Positions 44,640 to 54,106 of a DNA stretch of 64,000 bases are shown here, one piece after another. The position numbers and the translations under genes were made by a program. Source of the DNA: Mariannaea sp. PMI_226. Its lineage: Eukaryota > Ascomycota > Sordariomycetes > Hypocreales > Nectriaceae. The stretch is from positions 4,306,930 through 4,370,929 of the forward strand of contig JANFOG010000003.1 of assembly GCA_024336345.1 (NCBI GenBank), given 5' to 3'. The notes beneath the pieces were generated by a model. The model was given only the letters and a program-made list of their open reading frames with translations. It was not told the origin of the DNA and ran no database searches. Within the stretch, counting starts at the first letter, position 1. Each line of letters begins with the position of its first letter.

Positions 44640-47279
44640 TGTTTGTCTCCGGTGACCCTAGAAGCAGATATCCTCCAAATTGATCTGCTAGTTGTTGTTA
44701 TTGTTGTTGTCGCGAGCTTTTTCCCTTGTAGCAGCTCTTTTAGAATGCAAAGGTCGAGAGGGTTATGGTGGGTTGAAATGTCTATCCAGAGCTGCATAGA
44801 CTTGGTCCCAGCATTCAAGAGAGACGAAGTTATTTGGTATGATAGTGGCATAAGTATTGGTGTGCTTTATGAAATTGGTGGTCTTATTTGGAATTTAGTG
44901 AAGTTTGAAGGTAGCAGTAGCTTTGGCAGTCATGATGTAATCCGGTATGCTTTTTAGAGATTCAATAGACTCCTTAATAGCACGAATTTTGTCTGGGTTT
45001 AGTCTAATACTATCTTTCCTATCGATCTTAGATAGGTTGATATAAACTCCTTGGCGTTAGTTGGCTTATTCTGCTGCTTTAGCGGCTAGGTCCTTCTTTG
45101 TCTTCCTAGCTGTCTCCTTCGGGGTAGGCAGTCCAGGTTGTGGTATATTAGCATAAAAGAAAGCTATGCTTGGTGATGGAGAGTGCCTAGGGGTAGGAGA
45201 GGGAGAATGGCCAGCTGGAAGGTCGGTTATTGCTAGGCTGATAGAGCGAGAGGAGGTAGGGCTAGCCGCAGCAGAAAGTATAGGCAATCCAGCTTCAAAG
45301 TAAACAGAACGGGACTTCTGATGAGGCGTTGGCACTGGTGCTGGAGACACTCTGTGAGATGCTGGTGCTGGCGAAGGAGAGGGTTGTTTGATATAGATAT
45401 TAGGGCTAGACCGAGCGGGTGATATATGCAATGGCTGCTCGACGGTTTGGCAAATAGGGGCCAACGAGGGAGACAGTCTTGGTAAATGGTCTTGTGGTGA
45501 TGGGGCAAAAGGTCTTTAAGGGACCAATTGTCCAAAAAAAGAAGGGAGAGAGGTCCTCTGAATAGCTGGTCTTTGATTAGGTGCTATGGTTAGAGGAATT
45601 CTCGGGAGTGGCAATTGTGGTGTAGGCATTCGTGGCAAGCTAGCTACACTTAGAGGTAGAGATGCCGGTTGGGGTGTTGGAGAGCGTTAATGCCCAAAGG
45701 CAGGTAAGTTAATAGTAATTGTGGCTATCATTTTGTTGAGGGTAGTAGCAGAAATATCGTAGCCTCAACAGTGGTTTAGGAAAGCCTGGGGAAGGTCGGG
45801 CGTTCTAATCATAATAATAGCAGCTGAGGCAGCTGGAGCCTGTCGATATATGGCTATAAATCTAGGCGGCCTACTGAGGATACGGTCGTGATACCAGTCT
45901 ATAGCGATTGGTTCATCTAGCCAGTCGATTATTTAGTAACCTCCTCATTTGGTGAAGTATAGCTCCATATTCTAGCGGATCAGCCCAATGACAGGGTTGT
46001 ATTTAACAGATTGCCAGTTTGAAAGAGACCAAGGTTTCCCCTCGAGGGTAAAGTTTTCTTTAAGGATTCCTAGCTCATTCAGAAGAGCTACTCTAAAGAA
46101 CTGCTTAATACGGTCGGTGTTGATCTGCCAGATGTCTGATAGTTCTTTGCCCTTTGCAGACCACCCACCGATAATCCAGTCACGCTAAAGGAGGTCCTAT
46201 TCTACTTTAGGATTAGGAGTGCCCATACTAAGATCCTTTGGGTTATAAGGGACTATATAAAAAAGGTCCCACTTATTAGAGCCAATAAAGGATCATAAGT
46301 TAACAAAAAGTAGGAATATAAATAGATATTCACACTCCCAACTGCCTCATTATTATATAAGAGGTAGACAAAAGACATTAAATAAGTAGGGATACCCGAT
46401 TTTGGTTAGTAGCTGGCGGAAGGCTATAGCAATAGACATTCAGCAATTGTTGATCTCGGATTTGAGTGTGTTATAGTAGAAAAGATGATCTTTGTAATGG
46501 TTGAAAATGCAGGATCCCTAGTGAAAGTCTTCGAAGTTAATCATTTTAATAAAGAACCTTTTCCCATATATAGTTGCCTTCATTTCTTGTCCATTCTGAT
46601 AGCTAAAGGGTGCGCTATGTATATAAACCATTTGATCAAATGGTTGGAAGGCAGGATTTAAGATATTCTTTATTTTTAGGTCTTGGTTTGCCTTAAGTAC
46701 TGGTTTTGCGTCCAAGACTAGAGGTCCGGGAGCTATAATAACAAGGTCGTCTATACTATAGGCGGTTAGTTTGGTAAGAGCTTCAACTTTAGACAAGGTG
46801 GCTTGTTAGGAATGTGCCGTCCTCTTGGATTTGGTTCCTTTGGGGGAATCAATAAGTTTCTGAAAGGCTGACCAAAGGTCTCAACAGTATTATAGCCAGC
46901 TGACTAATCCGACCTATTTGTGGTCGCAATAGGGCTGGCTAGATATAATATCTTTGAAGAATGGAGGTTTAAGGAGATCGTCTTTGATCTCAAGGGTCGG
47001 CCAAATGTGAGAGGGCCAGCGGGAATGTGGGTAAATGAGGGCAGGTTGTTATTTAAGAGTATTAGTAATAGGGAGGGCAATTGTGGTCTCTTTATGGTGG
47101 TAAAATTTGCCGGGTCCTGCAGGTTGGTTGATAGAGTAGTTATAGAAAGTTATCGTGTTTTTGGTTAAGGCGAAATAATGATGAGAGGTATTGGCAGTAA
47201 TGCCTTGAGGGATATTACCAGCTATAGCTAGATCAACGTCACGGCTAGGGTCGGGCGGTTGGGATCTATCAGAACTCAT
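44640..47279 (-). pseudogene. Large reading frame of unknown family, broken by CAA/CAG-type stops
   Basis: A single frame runs about 880 codons from ATG 47279 (MSSDRSQPPDPSRDVDLAIA) to about 44640, interrupted only by TAA, TAG and a few others but not by frameshifts; three open parts at 47279-47049, 46796-46518 and 45464-45066 share that frame. The N-terminal 250 codons look folded (SHHYFALTKNTITFYNYSIN; LTKLTAYSIDDLVIIAPGPL; GKRFFIKMINFEDFH). The middle includes WQINTDRIKQFFRVALLNEL. A Pro/Ser-rich linker follows (SPARSSPNIYIKQPSPSPAP), then a basic C-terminus (KETARKTKKDLAAKAAE; LSKIDRKDSIRLNPDKIRAI). I recognise no RT, integrase, transposase or helicase motif. It lies head-to-head with the frame at 47762. 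Confidence 0.55.
46626..46645. repeat. Palindrome AACCATTTGATCAAATGGTT (copy 2)
   Basis: A perfect 20-bp palindrome inside the minus-strand reading frame (encoding QPFDQMV), containing the same 18 bases as 44311-44328. Confidence 0.7.
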
Positions 47280-47761
47280 ATCGGCAGTCGAGGCACAAAG
47301 CTGAGGATCTGATCAAATGGTTAGTTGACACCAAGAAGCCAGAAACACACGGAAAAGCTTATTATATGAGACAGAAAGCGTGACTTAAGGAGGTAGGCAT
47401 GTGATGATAGATGCAGCAGCGGTTGCGATAGCGCGTGGAAGGTTGTGGCAGCAAGAGGTTGAAAGTGAAGGTATTCAGACCACTTCTGTAGAAAGCGAGA
47501 GAAAGAGAGGAAATTTTCCTCGGGGGAAACGGGGGGGTATTTATAGTTGGGGCGGTCGGTCACGAGGCTGATTCACCAACGGTAGCCTTGCCAGCTGCGA
47601 GCAGCTCTAAGGGTGTCAGGCAGCTGTCAGGGTGGTTGGGAACAGGTATAAAGGTCGGGCCGGCCCCCGTTTTCTTCACCTCTATTCCAATCAACTCTCG
47701 CTTTTCCTCTTCAACCTTACATCATTACAACCGTCTAATCAAATCGTCCCTTACGGTCATA

Positions 47762-48900
47762 ATGTCTCGTCAGGTTGTTGGTCGTGAGGATCTAGCAACC
47801 TTCCGGCGCCCTGCTCTTCCTAACATATCTCACATCAAGCAAGATACTATTCAAAACACCACATTCCGCACACAGGTTGTAGCTAACTGGAAAAATCGAA
47901 TTTCCTATATTATCCCTCATAATCTGTTGGAATCCTCCACATACAGACAGATAAGTCGGGGTCATGATAATAATCTCAATAGTTAGCTCATCTCTTTTCT
48001 AGTTTACTAAACGTTTCACCATTTAGATCTATTCTTATTATGCCCTTAATTATTGTGGGCACCCTGCTTACATTGAGGTTTCTACTCGAGCCGACATTTC
48101 CGACCTCCCCAATGTCAGAAAACAGTTCCGCGACTAAATCAAATCCAATGCTCAAGCCAATAAAGTCCTAATTAGCACTATTTAATTTCTCTTTAGTCGG
48201 ATCCCTCAGCCGGTTTATGTCTGCGTTGATCTTAATCATCCTGAAGGCTGGTTTGTATCTTAACTTCTCTCACGCCCTGAACACAAAAAGGCTTTTTTTG
48301 TGGCTATGTTTAGAGCTCAGAATCCTATGATCTGCAGACACTACATTCAGTCATACATTTCGAACATAACCATCAGCAAAAATCACATCCTTTGGCCATT
48401 CCACGCCTATCGTTCTGTCCCCGGTTTTATAAACAGTGCCTACAATAACTACATTTGGGGCGCCAAATCTTGTAACTGGTCGAACTTGGCTGGATATTTT
48501 GCGCCTAGTAATAACTTCGGAATACCTTCAGACCTTCTGAAGGGAAAAGACTGCCCCAAAAACCCTTTAGAATACCAACTCAACAGCCTCAACCACTCTT
48601 CATACCCTCAAATCACCAACCAGTTCCCAATTGGCTAGCGCGATTCTAACTATCATGAGGCAATCCGTGGCGACGTTATTGCTGCACAAAACTGGAACCG
48701 TGTCTACTTTACTAACCCTTAACCAATGCAAAATCCTGGCTCTATGGAAAATGAACCTTTTGCTTAGAATCTATTTAAACACACCAATATGCCGGCTTGT
48801 GGTCCTTATACCACCAAAACAACAGAAATATCACGTCTATCTAGCTGTGATGACTTGAACCTCTTTGCTTCAAAGAGGATACCCCTGTCCACAGTCAAGT
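47762..48900 (+). pseudogene. Divergent partner reading frame of unknown family, broken
   Basis: ATG at 47762 opens MSRQVVGREDLATFRRPALP, which ends in TAG at 47984-47986. After about 35 bases containing a branch-like TACTAAAC, the plus strand continues in another frame with GHPAYIEVSTRADISDLPNV, VYVCVDLNHPEGWF, FFVAMFRAQNPMICRHYIQS, SKNHILWPFHAYRSVPGFIN and IRGDVIAAQNWNRVYFTNP to about 48900. TAA or TAG stands where Gln is plausible. A small intron may explain the first break, but no splice pair restores the frame. No family recognised; it could be a captured or structural gene of the same mobile unit as the minus-strand frame. The 480 bp between the two starts would be a shared promoter. 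Confidence 0.5.
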
Positions 48901-49233
48901 GGCTTTTTAGGTGGCGGTCGCAGGGTAAAATTAAAGGTGGTCGCTTGAAAGAGGATTCGCATGAAAGAGTCGATGGTGATTGGTCAATTTACCAATGGGC
49001 GTTCAACGGTAATCTACTAACAAACAAAGGAAAAAGAAAAGAAAAAGGAAAAGGCAGTAAAGAATGAAGAATGACCCTAGTTAGTAGTAAATAGTCATAA
49101 TTGACAATAAAATGATCATATAGATAGGGGTAACATTTTATTCTATAACATTCAGTTTCAACAATTCGGTCTGAAGAAGGTCTGATTGTAAGTACCCGCG
49201 ATTACAGCATATGAACACACTTGGAGTTTGGGT
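48901..49233. other. Upstream region of the helicase gene
   Basis: Contains a purine-rich tract (AAAGGAAAAAGAAAAG, about 49027-49060) and AT-rich sequence; likely 5' region of the helicase gene. Confidence 0.4.
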
Positions 49234-52200
49234 ATGGCTATCGGTGATTTCGTGTATAACGCAGAGCATCGCGTGGTGGTATGTCGGGTGTGCGGGACAT
49301 GCCTTACGCCTGGCGGACCAAGGAATTGGAAGTACCACCTACGCAGAGAGCCACACCGCATGAGAGACGAGGAATTACGTGCGACAGTCGAATTATTATC
49401 CAGTTATGAACTACGGGGACAAGAGGAGCTGCGACAATGGAGGCCGAATAGGAGGACGCCATGCGCAAGAATCGACAGCCTAACCGCATACACCGGCTAT
49501 ATATGCGTGTGCGATAATGAGGGGTGTGACTACGTGACGAGGAGGTTAGATAAGATGCACGACCATATGCCCAGGCATAAGAAGATGGCATCGCAGCATA
49601 CAGAGAATGCACCACTGTGGAAGGCATGCCGATTACAGACATACTTCACAGCAAAGGGACGAATCGACTACTTCACCATTATCGAGCAGGAAGAGAAAGA
49701 TCAGGGCGTATTCTTGACTACACAAACGAGCAGTACGGCGCAGCAGCCGGTTCTATACACCGGGCCACTACCGTCCTCACAGGAAAAGCAGCTTTTCAGC
49801 GGGCTAAGAGGGGACATACAGGTAGCAGCACGCGATCTGGAGGACAAGGCGTCGGTTGTTGAGGATGCTGGTAATGGCCGAGCAGATCGGGAGCCATGGC
49901 TAGTTTATACTGGATTTCCAACGCACCTGCGGGGGCTCCGAGACACCGAGATCAAGTCATCCTTCAAGCTACCCCCTAAAAGAGATATACTACTTGGTGG
50001 TGGAGACGAACCTGGCGGCGATGGGAGCGGTCATCATCATCAGGATGATAACAACCACGATGAAAACGAAAACGATATGAGGCGCATATTAGACGCGGCG
50101 GAGGCTCTACTCAGGAGCGCCTATATGCTGGTATCGGACAGGTCGCAGGATCGGAAGATGACGCACCAGCGCGCGCAGACACTGAGTGATTTCGCATGGG
50201 GTATAGGCAAGAAGGGCAGGGACATAGGCTTCCGCAACTTCAAAAACGCATCAACGCTCACGACGTACTTCAATAAGATGAAAGAGCTGCTGGTCTACTA
50301 CTATCGGGTAGTATATCGCGAAGAGGGGCACTTCACCCGAGAGGGGGAGGACCAGATGATGCCACGGGATGTGATCAAGCCAACTGATAAGCAGCAGCAG
50401 GCGATGGATGACATTTTTAGCGCACTACGGGAGGAAGATGAGGGCAGGGTCGAGAAGATTGGAGGAGGCAAGAATAACGGAGTTGAATACCAGACTAGGA
50501 ATGAGGTGAAAGATGAGGGGGTTAATAGTGGGCATGAGTCAGGGCTGATTTGTGCGATCCGGAGGTTCTATATTGCACTGATTTGCCATTCTGTTGGGAG
50601 CACACCTTTCCGGTCGCCGGTGATCAGCTTTTGTGCCATGCTAAGCCGGAAGGCGCTGAAGAGCAAGAGTGGCAATGACAAGAACAACAGGAAGGGCACG
50701 GGTAATGATAAATTGGACGAGGCCGCACGGCGGCGGAAGAAGCTCAGCAGCTGGGACGACCCTGGGAATTACAATAGCAGCCTGTCGGCACTGGTGTGGA
50801 CAGCGCAACTTCTCCTGTTTGAGGCTGCGTGCTTCTATGAGAGAGATGACGAGGACCGGATTCCTGGTCTGCTGGAAAGGCTATGCAGAAAGTATATGCA
50901 TCAGAGGGAAGAGACGGCGTTCGGCCATATCTTACAGTGGCGGCTCTACCTCTCGACGGTGGCGAGGTCGGCCATCTCCAGGAACCAAGCGCGTTGGTCA
51001 CTAGACGGCCAAGAGATTGATTACCTAGGAACAAAGCTGCACATGAAGCATGTATCGCAACTGATCATATCGGAATACAAACGGGCTCGCTCGCTGCTCT
51101 ACGATGATTTGCTATTCGGGGCAAACGATATCATACCAATTGAGGCATGGCGGCTTCACGACGATCTGGACGCTGAGGACTATGGCGGATCGTGGCTGAC
51201 AGATAAGAGAAACGAGGAGTTGCTCTCCGGCACACACGATGCCTTGCTCCGGCAGATTGAGCAGAGAGCGGAGCTGCGACAAGTCTTCGTGCGGAATGAG
51301 AGAGACGACACAAGCGGTAGCTGCGAGGGAAAGAGACTACTATGTCGGCAGGCGATGGCTGTGTACGAATCCCACGCACAAGAGTTTCTGAAGTTGATGA
51401 TCACACTGAAGCACGTCTCGCCAGCGCCTCCGCTAAGGGCGCCAGAGCTACTTTCCATAACATATGCCAATAGAGGCCGGCGTCGCAGCATACTAATATG
51501 GGAGAAGATGGTCATAGTATACGTACGATACCATAAAAGCCAGGAGCAGACTGGCAAGGAGACGGACAACATCCGTTTCCTACCGCCACCGGTCGCGGAA
51601 CTCTTGTTGACATTCCTAGCAGTCGTGCAGCCGCTACGGCAGACGTTCCTACGCCAGGTCAAGCCTGGGGCGCTCCTATCGCCGTACCTGTGGTCAACGC
51701 TGGACGGCGAGGTTTGGCGTGATGAAACGGTTTCGAAGTGCCTTAGCCAGGCGTGCGGGCGCGCCCAGGTGCCCAAGTTCAAGGTCGCCTGGTGGCGACA
51801 GGTCGCGGCATCCATTACGAAGGAGAAGTTCACAGCCAAGGAGCGGGCCAATTTCAACCTTGAGGACATCGCGGCGCCGGAAGTGGTCGAGGAGGAGGAG
51901 CCGATGGCCGACCTAGCGGTGGCAAGCAACCATTCGTTCCGAACCTTTAACCACGCATACGCCGGCTCAACGACGCTAGTGATGAGCACGCTGCTCCATC
52001 GCGCGCACCGGGCATCGCTGAGTTGGCAAACATTCTTCCAGGTCGAGGAACTTCTGACCCAAGAGATAGCTAGCCATAGCCGGAAGCACCCGCGGTCCAC
52101 CACAGAATCGGAGGCATCGGGGATGCTGCGCGCTTGCAAGAAGACAAAGTTACGCACAAGGCCATCACAAACCGCAGACGGCCTGGAGACGATAGCCCGT

Positions 52201-53634
52201 ACGCTCTATAACAATCCAGACCTACAACTCCGGCGCCCAGGACAGCGAGATGCCATGCTAGCGACCATGGGTGCGAATGCGGCGGAGCAGGTTGTGGTTG
52301 TGCTGGCTACAAGTTCAGGCAAGACACTGATTGCGATGGTCGGAGCCGCGCTTGAGGGAGCCGGGACGACGATTATGATATTGCCGGCGGTGGCACTGAG
52401 AGGCAACATGCTCGACCGGCTAGGCAAGGTTGGTATCAAGACTATGTTGTGGGTTCCAGGTCAGGCAATGAAGTCGGCACCGCTGGTTCTCATCTCGGCC
52501 GAGGCCGCATGCACGACGAGTTTCCTCGAGTATGCATACTGGCTCGAATCCCGGCAACAGCTAGATCGGATAGTGGTCGACGAGTGTCACCTAACTATCA
52601 CCGCGACGTACCGGAAAAGCATGATGCGGCTTGGATCGTTTGTGCGTCAGGTTCGGACACAGACTGTTTGGCTCACAGCAACACTTCCGCCAGTGTTTGA
52701 GGATCTATTTATGCATCGCAACCTCCTAGTACGGCCACGTATAGTCCGGGAACCGACGAATCGGGCGAATATTCGGTATGGGGTGCGGCGCTTCAACGGT
52801 CCGGGCGGCCTGTGTAAGAGGGCAGCCGAGCTGGTCCGCTCATTCGTGGCACTGATAGGCAAAAACGGCAAAAGCAACAAGCACGACAATAACGAGGCAC
52901 TAGCTGGAGGCAAGAATGCCAGGATTATTGTGTACTGTCAGACGCTTGAACTTATGGGCGAGCTGGCGGACGAGCTGGATTGTCCGACGTATACAGGAGA
53001 CCAGAAAAGCATGAGCGAGGAGGACAGGGAGGCTGCTATCAAGCAGTGGATAGGCCCAACGGGTTCACCAGTGATCGTAGCGACATCCGCACTTGGAGTT
53101 GGATTTGACTATCCATACGTGCGCTGGGTGGTCCACGCTGGGGCGCCACGCCGCATGATGGATTTCTCGCAGGAGTCGGGCCGGGCAGGCCGGGACGGTA
53201 AACGGGCAGAGTCGATCGTTCTGTTAAGTGCGGCATGGCAACCGTATGCAGGTGGCCAACAGCCATCGGATCTAGACGAAGAGTCAATGCAGCTTTACCT
53301 AACACAAGAGCACTGCTCCCGGGCAGTTATGAGCCAGTTCTTAGACAAGAGGCCGGATTGGAGGTGGTGCATGGATGGCGAAGACGAGCTGTGCGAGGTG
53401 TGCCCCAAACACCATACGGAACGGCGGCCAAGCGGCCTTGAGCTGCGTCTACCAGCACCAGATACGAAAGTCTCATGTGGCGGCAGCCCCCTCTTGGGGG
53501 AGGGCAGTGGCGGTGGTGGTGAGGAGGCAGTCCGTTGGACCAGGTCGCGTTCTGAGGCTAGAGAGCCGCCATGCTGGCTTCTGCGTGCAGGGCTTGCACA
53601 GAAAAAGCTCACAGGGATCCAATTGACTCCTTGA
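49234..53634 (+). CDS. Telomere-linked-type RecQ helicase with N-terminal zinc fingers
   Basis: An uninterrupted 1,466-aa frame. The start chosen is the ATG at 49234 (MAIGDFVYNAEHRVVVCRVC); an ATG at 49211 is out of frame. Two zinc-finger-like blocks lie at the N-terminus: CRVCGTCLTPGGPRNWKYHL followed by RREPH, and CDNEGCDYVTRRLDKMHDH, the arrangement known in fungal DUF3505-type proteins. A long middle region of unknown fold follows. The helicase core has Walker A ATSSGKT (1025-1031), DECH (1116-1119), LTATLP, GVGFDYPYVRWVVHAGAP and motif VI QESGRAGRDG from Gln1313. A cysteine cluster follows (HCSRAVMSQF, WRWCMDGEDELCEVC), like the RecQ zinc-binding module. Such helicases are typical of fungal subtelomeres. 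GC-rich codons and no decay set it apart from the neighbouring repeats. The Gly/Arg-rich tail after 1390 is probably disordered. Confidence 0.9.
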   Translation: MAIGDFVYNAEHRVVVCRVCGTCLTPGGPRNWKYHLRREPHRMRDEELRATVELLSSYELRGQEELRQWRPNRRTPCARIDSLTAYTGYICVCDNEGCDYVTRRLDKMHDHMPRHKKMASQHTENAPLWKACRLQTYFTAKGRIDYFTIIEQEEKDQGVFLTTQTSSTAQQPVLYTGPLPSSQEKQLFSGLRGDIQVAARDLEDKASVVEDAGNGRADREPWLVYTGFPTHLRGLRDTEIKSSFKLPPKRDILLGGGDEPGGDGSGHHHQDDNNHDENENDMRRILDAAEALLRSAYMLVSDRSQDRKMTHQRAQTLSDFAWGIGKKGRDIGFRNFKNASTLTTYFNKMKELLVYYYRVVYREEGHFTREGEDQMMPRDVIKPTDKQQQAMDDIFSALREEDEGRVEKIGGGKNNGVEYQTRNEVKDEGVNSGHESGLICAIRRFYIALICHSVGSTPFRSPVISFCAMLSRKALKSKSGNDKNNRKGTGNDKLDEAARRRKKLSSWDDPGNYNSSLSALVWTAQLLLFEAACFYERDDEDRIPGLLERLCRKYMHQREETAFGHILQWRLYLSTVARSAISRNQARWSLDGQEIDYLGTKLHMKHVSQLIISEYKRARSLLYDDLLFGANDIIPIEAWRLHDDLDAEDYGGSWLTDKRNEELLSGTHDALLRQIEQRAELRQVFVRNERDDTSGSCEGKRLLCRQAMAVYESHAQEFLKLMITLKHVSPAPPLRAPELLSITYANRGRRRSILIWEKMVIVYVRYHKSQEQTGKETDNIRFLPPPVAELLLTFLAVVQPLRQTFLRQVKPGALLSPYLWSTLDGEVWRDETVSKCLSQACGRAQVPKFKVAWWRQVAASITKEKFTAKERANFNLEDIAAPEVVEEEEPMADLAVASNHSFRTFNHAYAGSTTLVMSTLLHRAHRASLSWQTFFQVEELLTQEIASHSRKHPRSTTESEASGMLRACKKTKLRTRPSQTADGLETIARTLYNNPDLQLRRPGQRDAMLATMGANAAEQVVVVLATSSGKTLIAMVGAALEGAGTTIMILPAVALRGNMLDRLGKVGIKTMLWVPGQAMKSAPLVLISAEAACTTSFLEYAYWLESRQQLDRIVVDECHLTITATYRKSMMRLGSFVRQVRTQTVWLTATLPPVFEDLFMHRNLLVRPRIVREPTNRANIRYGVRRFNGPGGLCKRAAELVRSFVALIGKNGKSNKHDNNEALAGGKNARIIVYCQTLELMGELADELDCPTYTGDQKSMSEEDREAAIKQWIGPTGSPVIVATSALGVGFDYPYVRWVVHAGAPRRMMDFSQESGRAGRDGKRAESIVLLSAAWQPYAGGQQPSDLDEESMQLYLTQEHCSRAVMSQFLDKRPDWRWCMDGEDELCEVCPKHHTERRPSGLELRLPAPDTKVSCGGSPLLGEGSGGGGEEAVRWTRSRSEAREPPCWLLRAGLAQKKLTGIQLTP

Positions 53635-54106
53635 CGGATGTTTTGGCTCGGTTTTGGGGCTTCAATTTCAAAAATTTCGTTCTCGCTGCTTGGGAAGTTT
53701 TTAGGTGCACTGGGAACTCGTGAAAGGGAGGAGACACGGGAAAATCGGGAAGTCCCACCGCACCGCATCACGTGTCACTTCACCGCCAACATGGGCTAAA
53801 GCGCATTAGGCGATCAAAGACTGGCCAGGTATGACCATCGAATGCAAGAATTTAATAACGTATCCGACTATCCTCTAATTAATCTCAGAGCCCCCCAAAG
53901 CTTTCCTACTCCTGATACTTGTATCAATTCAGCATCTGTACCAACTTGGCAACTAAAATCTCGTGTCTTCTAATCCCAACGAGCAGCGGGAGTGAGCTTG
54001 TGAGATTACAAGACCAGGAGAGCTCTCAGCGACAAGTTGGGACGGTCTTGATGCCTCTACGGGTTTCCATCCTCGCCGTTTTTGTTGTACTTCAGCCGCG
54101 AAGACC
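53635..54106. other. Intergenic, promoter of the next gene
   Basis: No coding frame of note; 3' end of the helicase gene and 5' region of the gene at 54107. Confidence 0.5.

Noticed and set aside
44643..44957. 104-codon plus-strand ORF
   Set aside because: It is opposite the C-terminal coding part of the large minus-strand frame and has no features; taken as a shadow.
47049..47279. Resemblance of the N-terminal part of the unknown minus-strand protein to an Argonaute N domain
   Set aside because: Only a loose pattern of alternating hydrophobic residues; no PAZ or PIWI motif follows in the 880 codons.
49211..49213. ATG as an earlier start of the helicase
   Set aside because: Out of frame with the helicase (17 bases from the first codon of the open frame); the in-frame ATG at 49234 fits the start of the zinc-finger domain.
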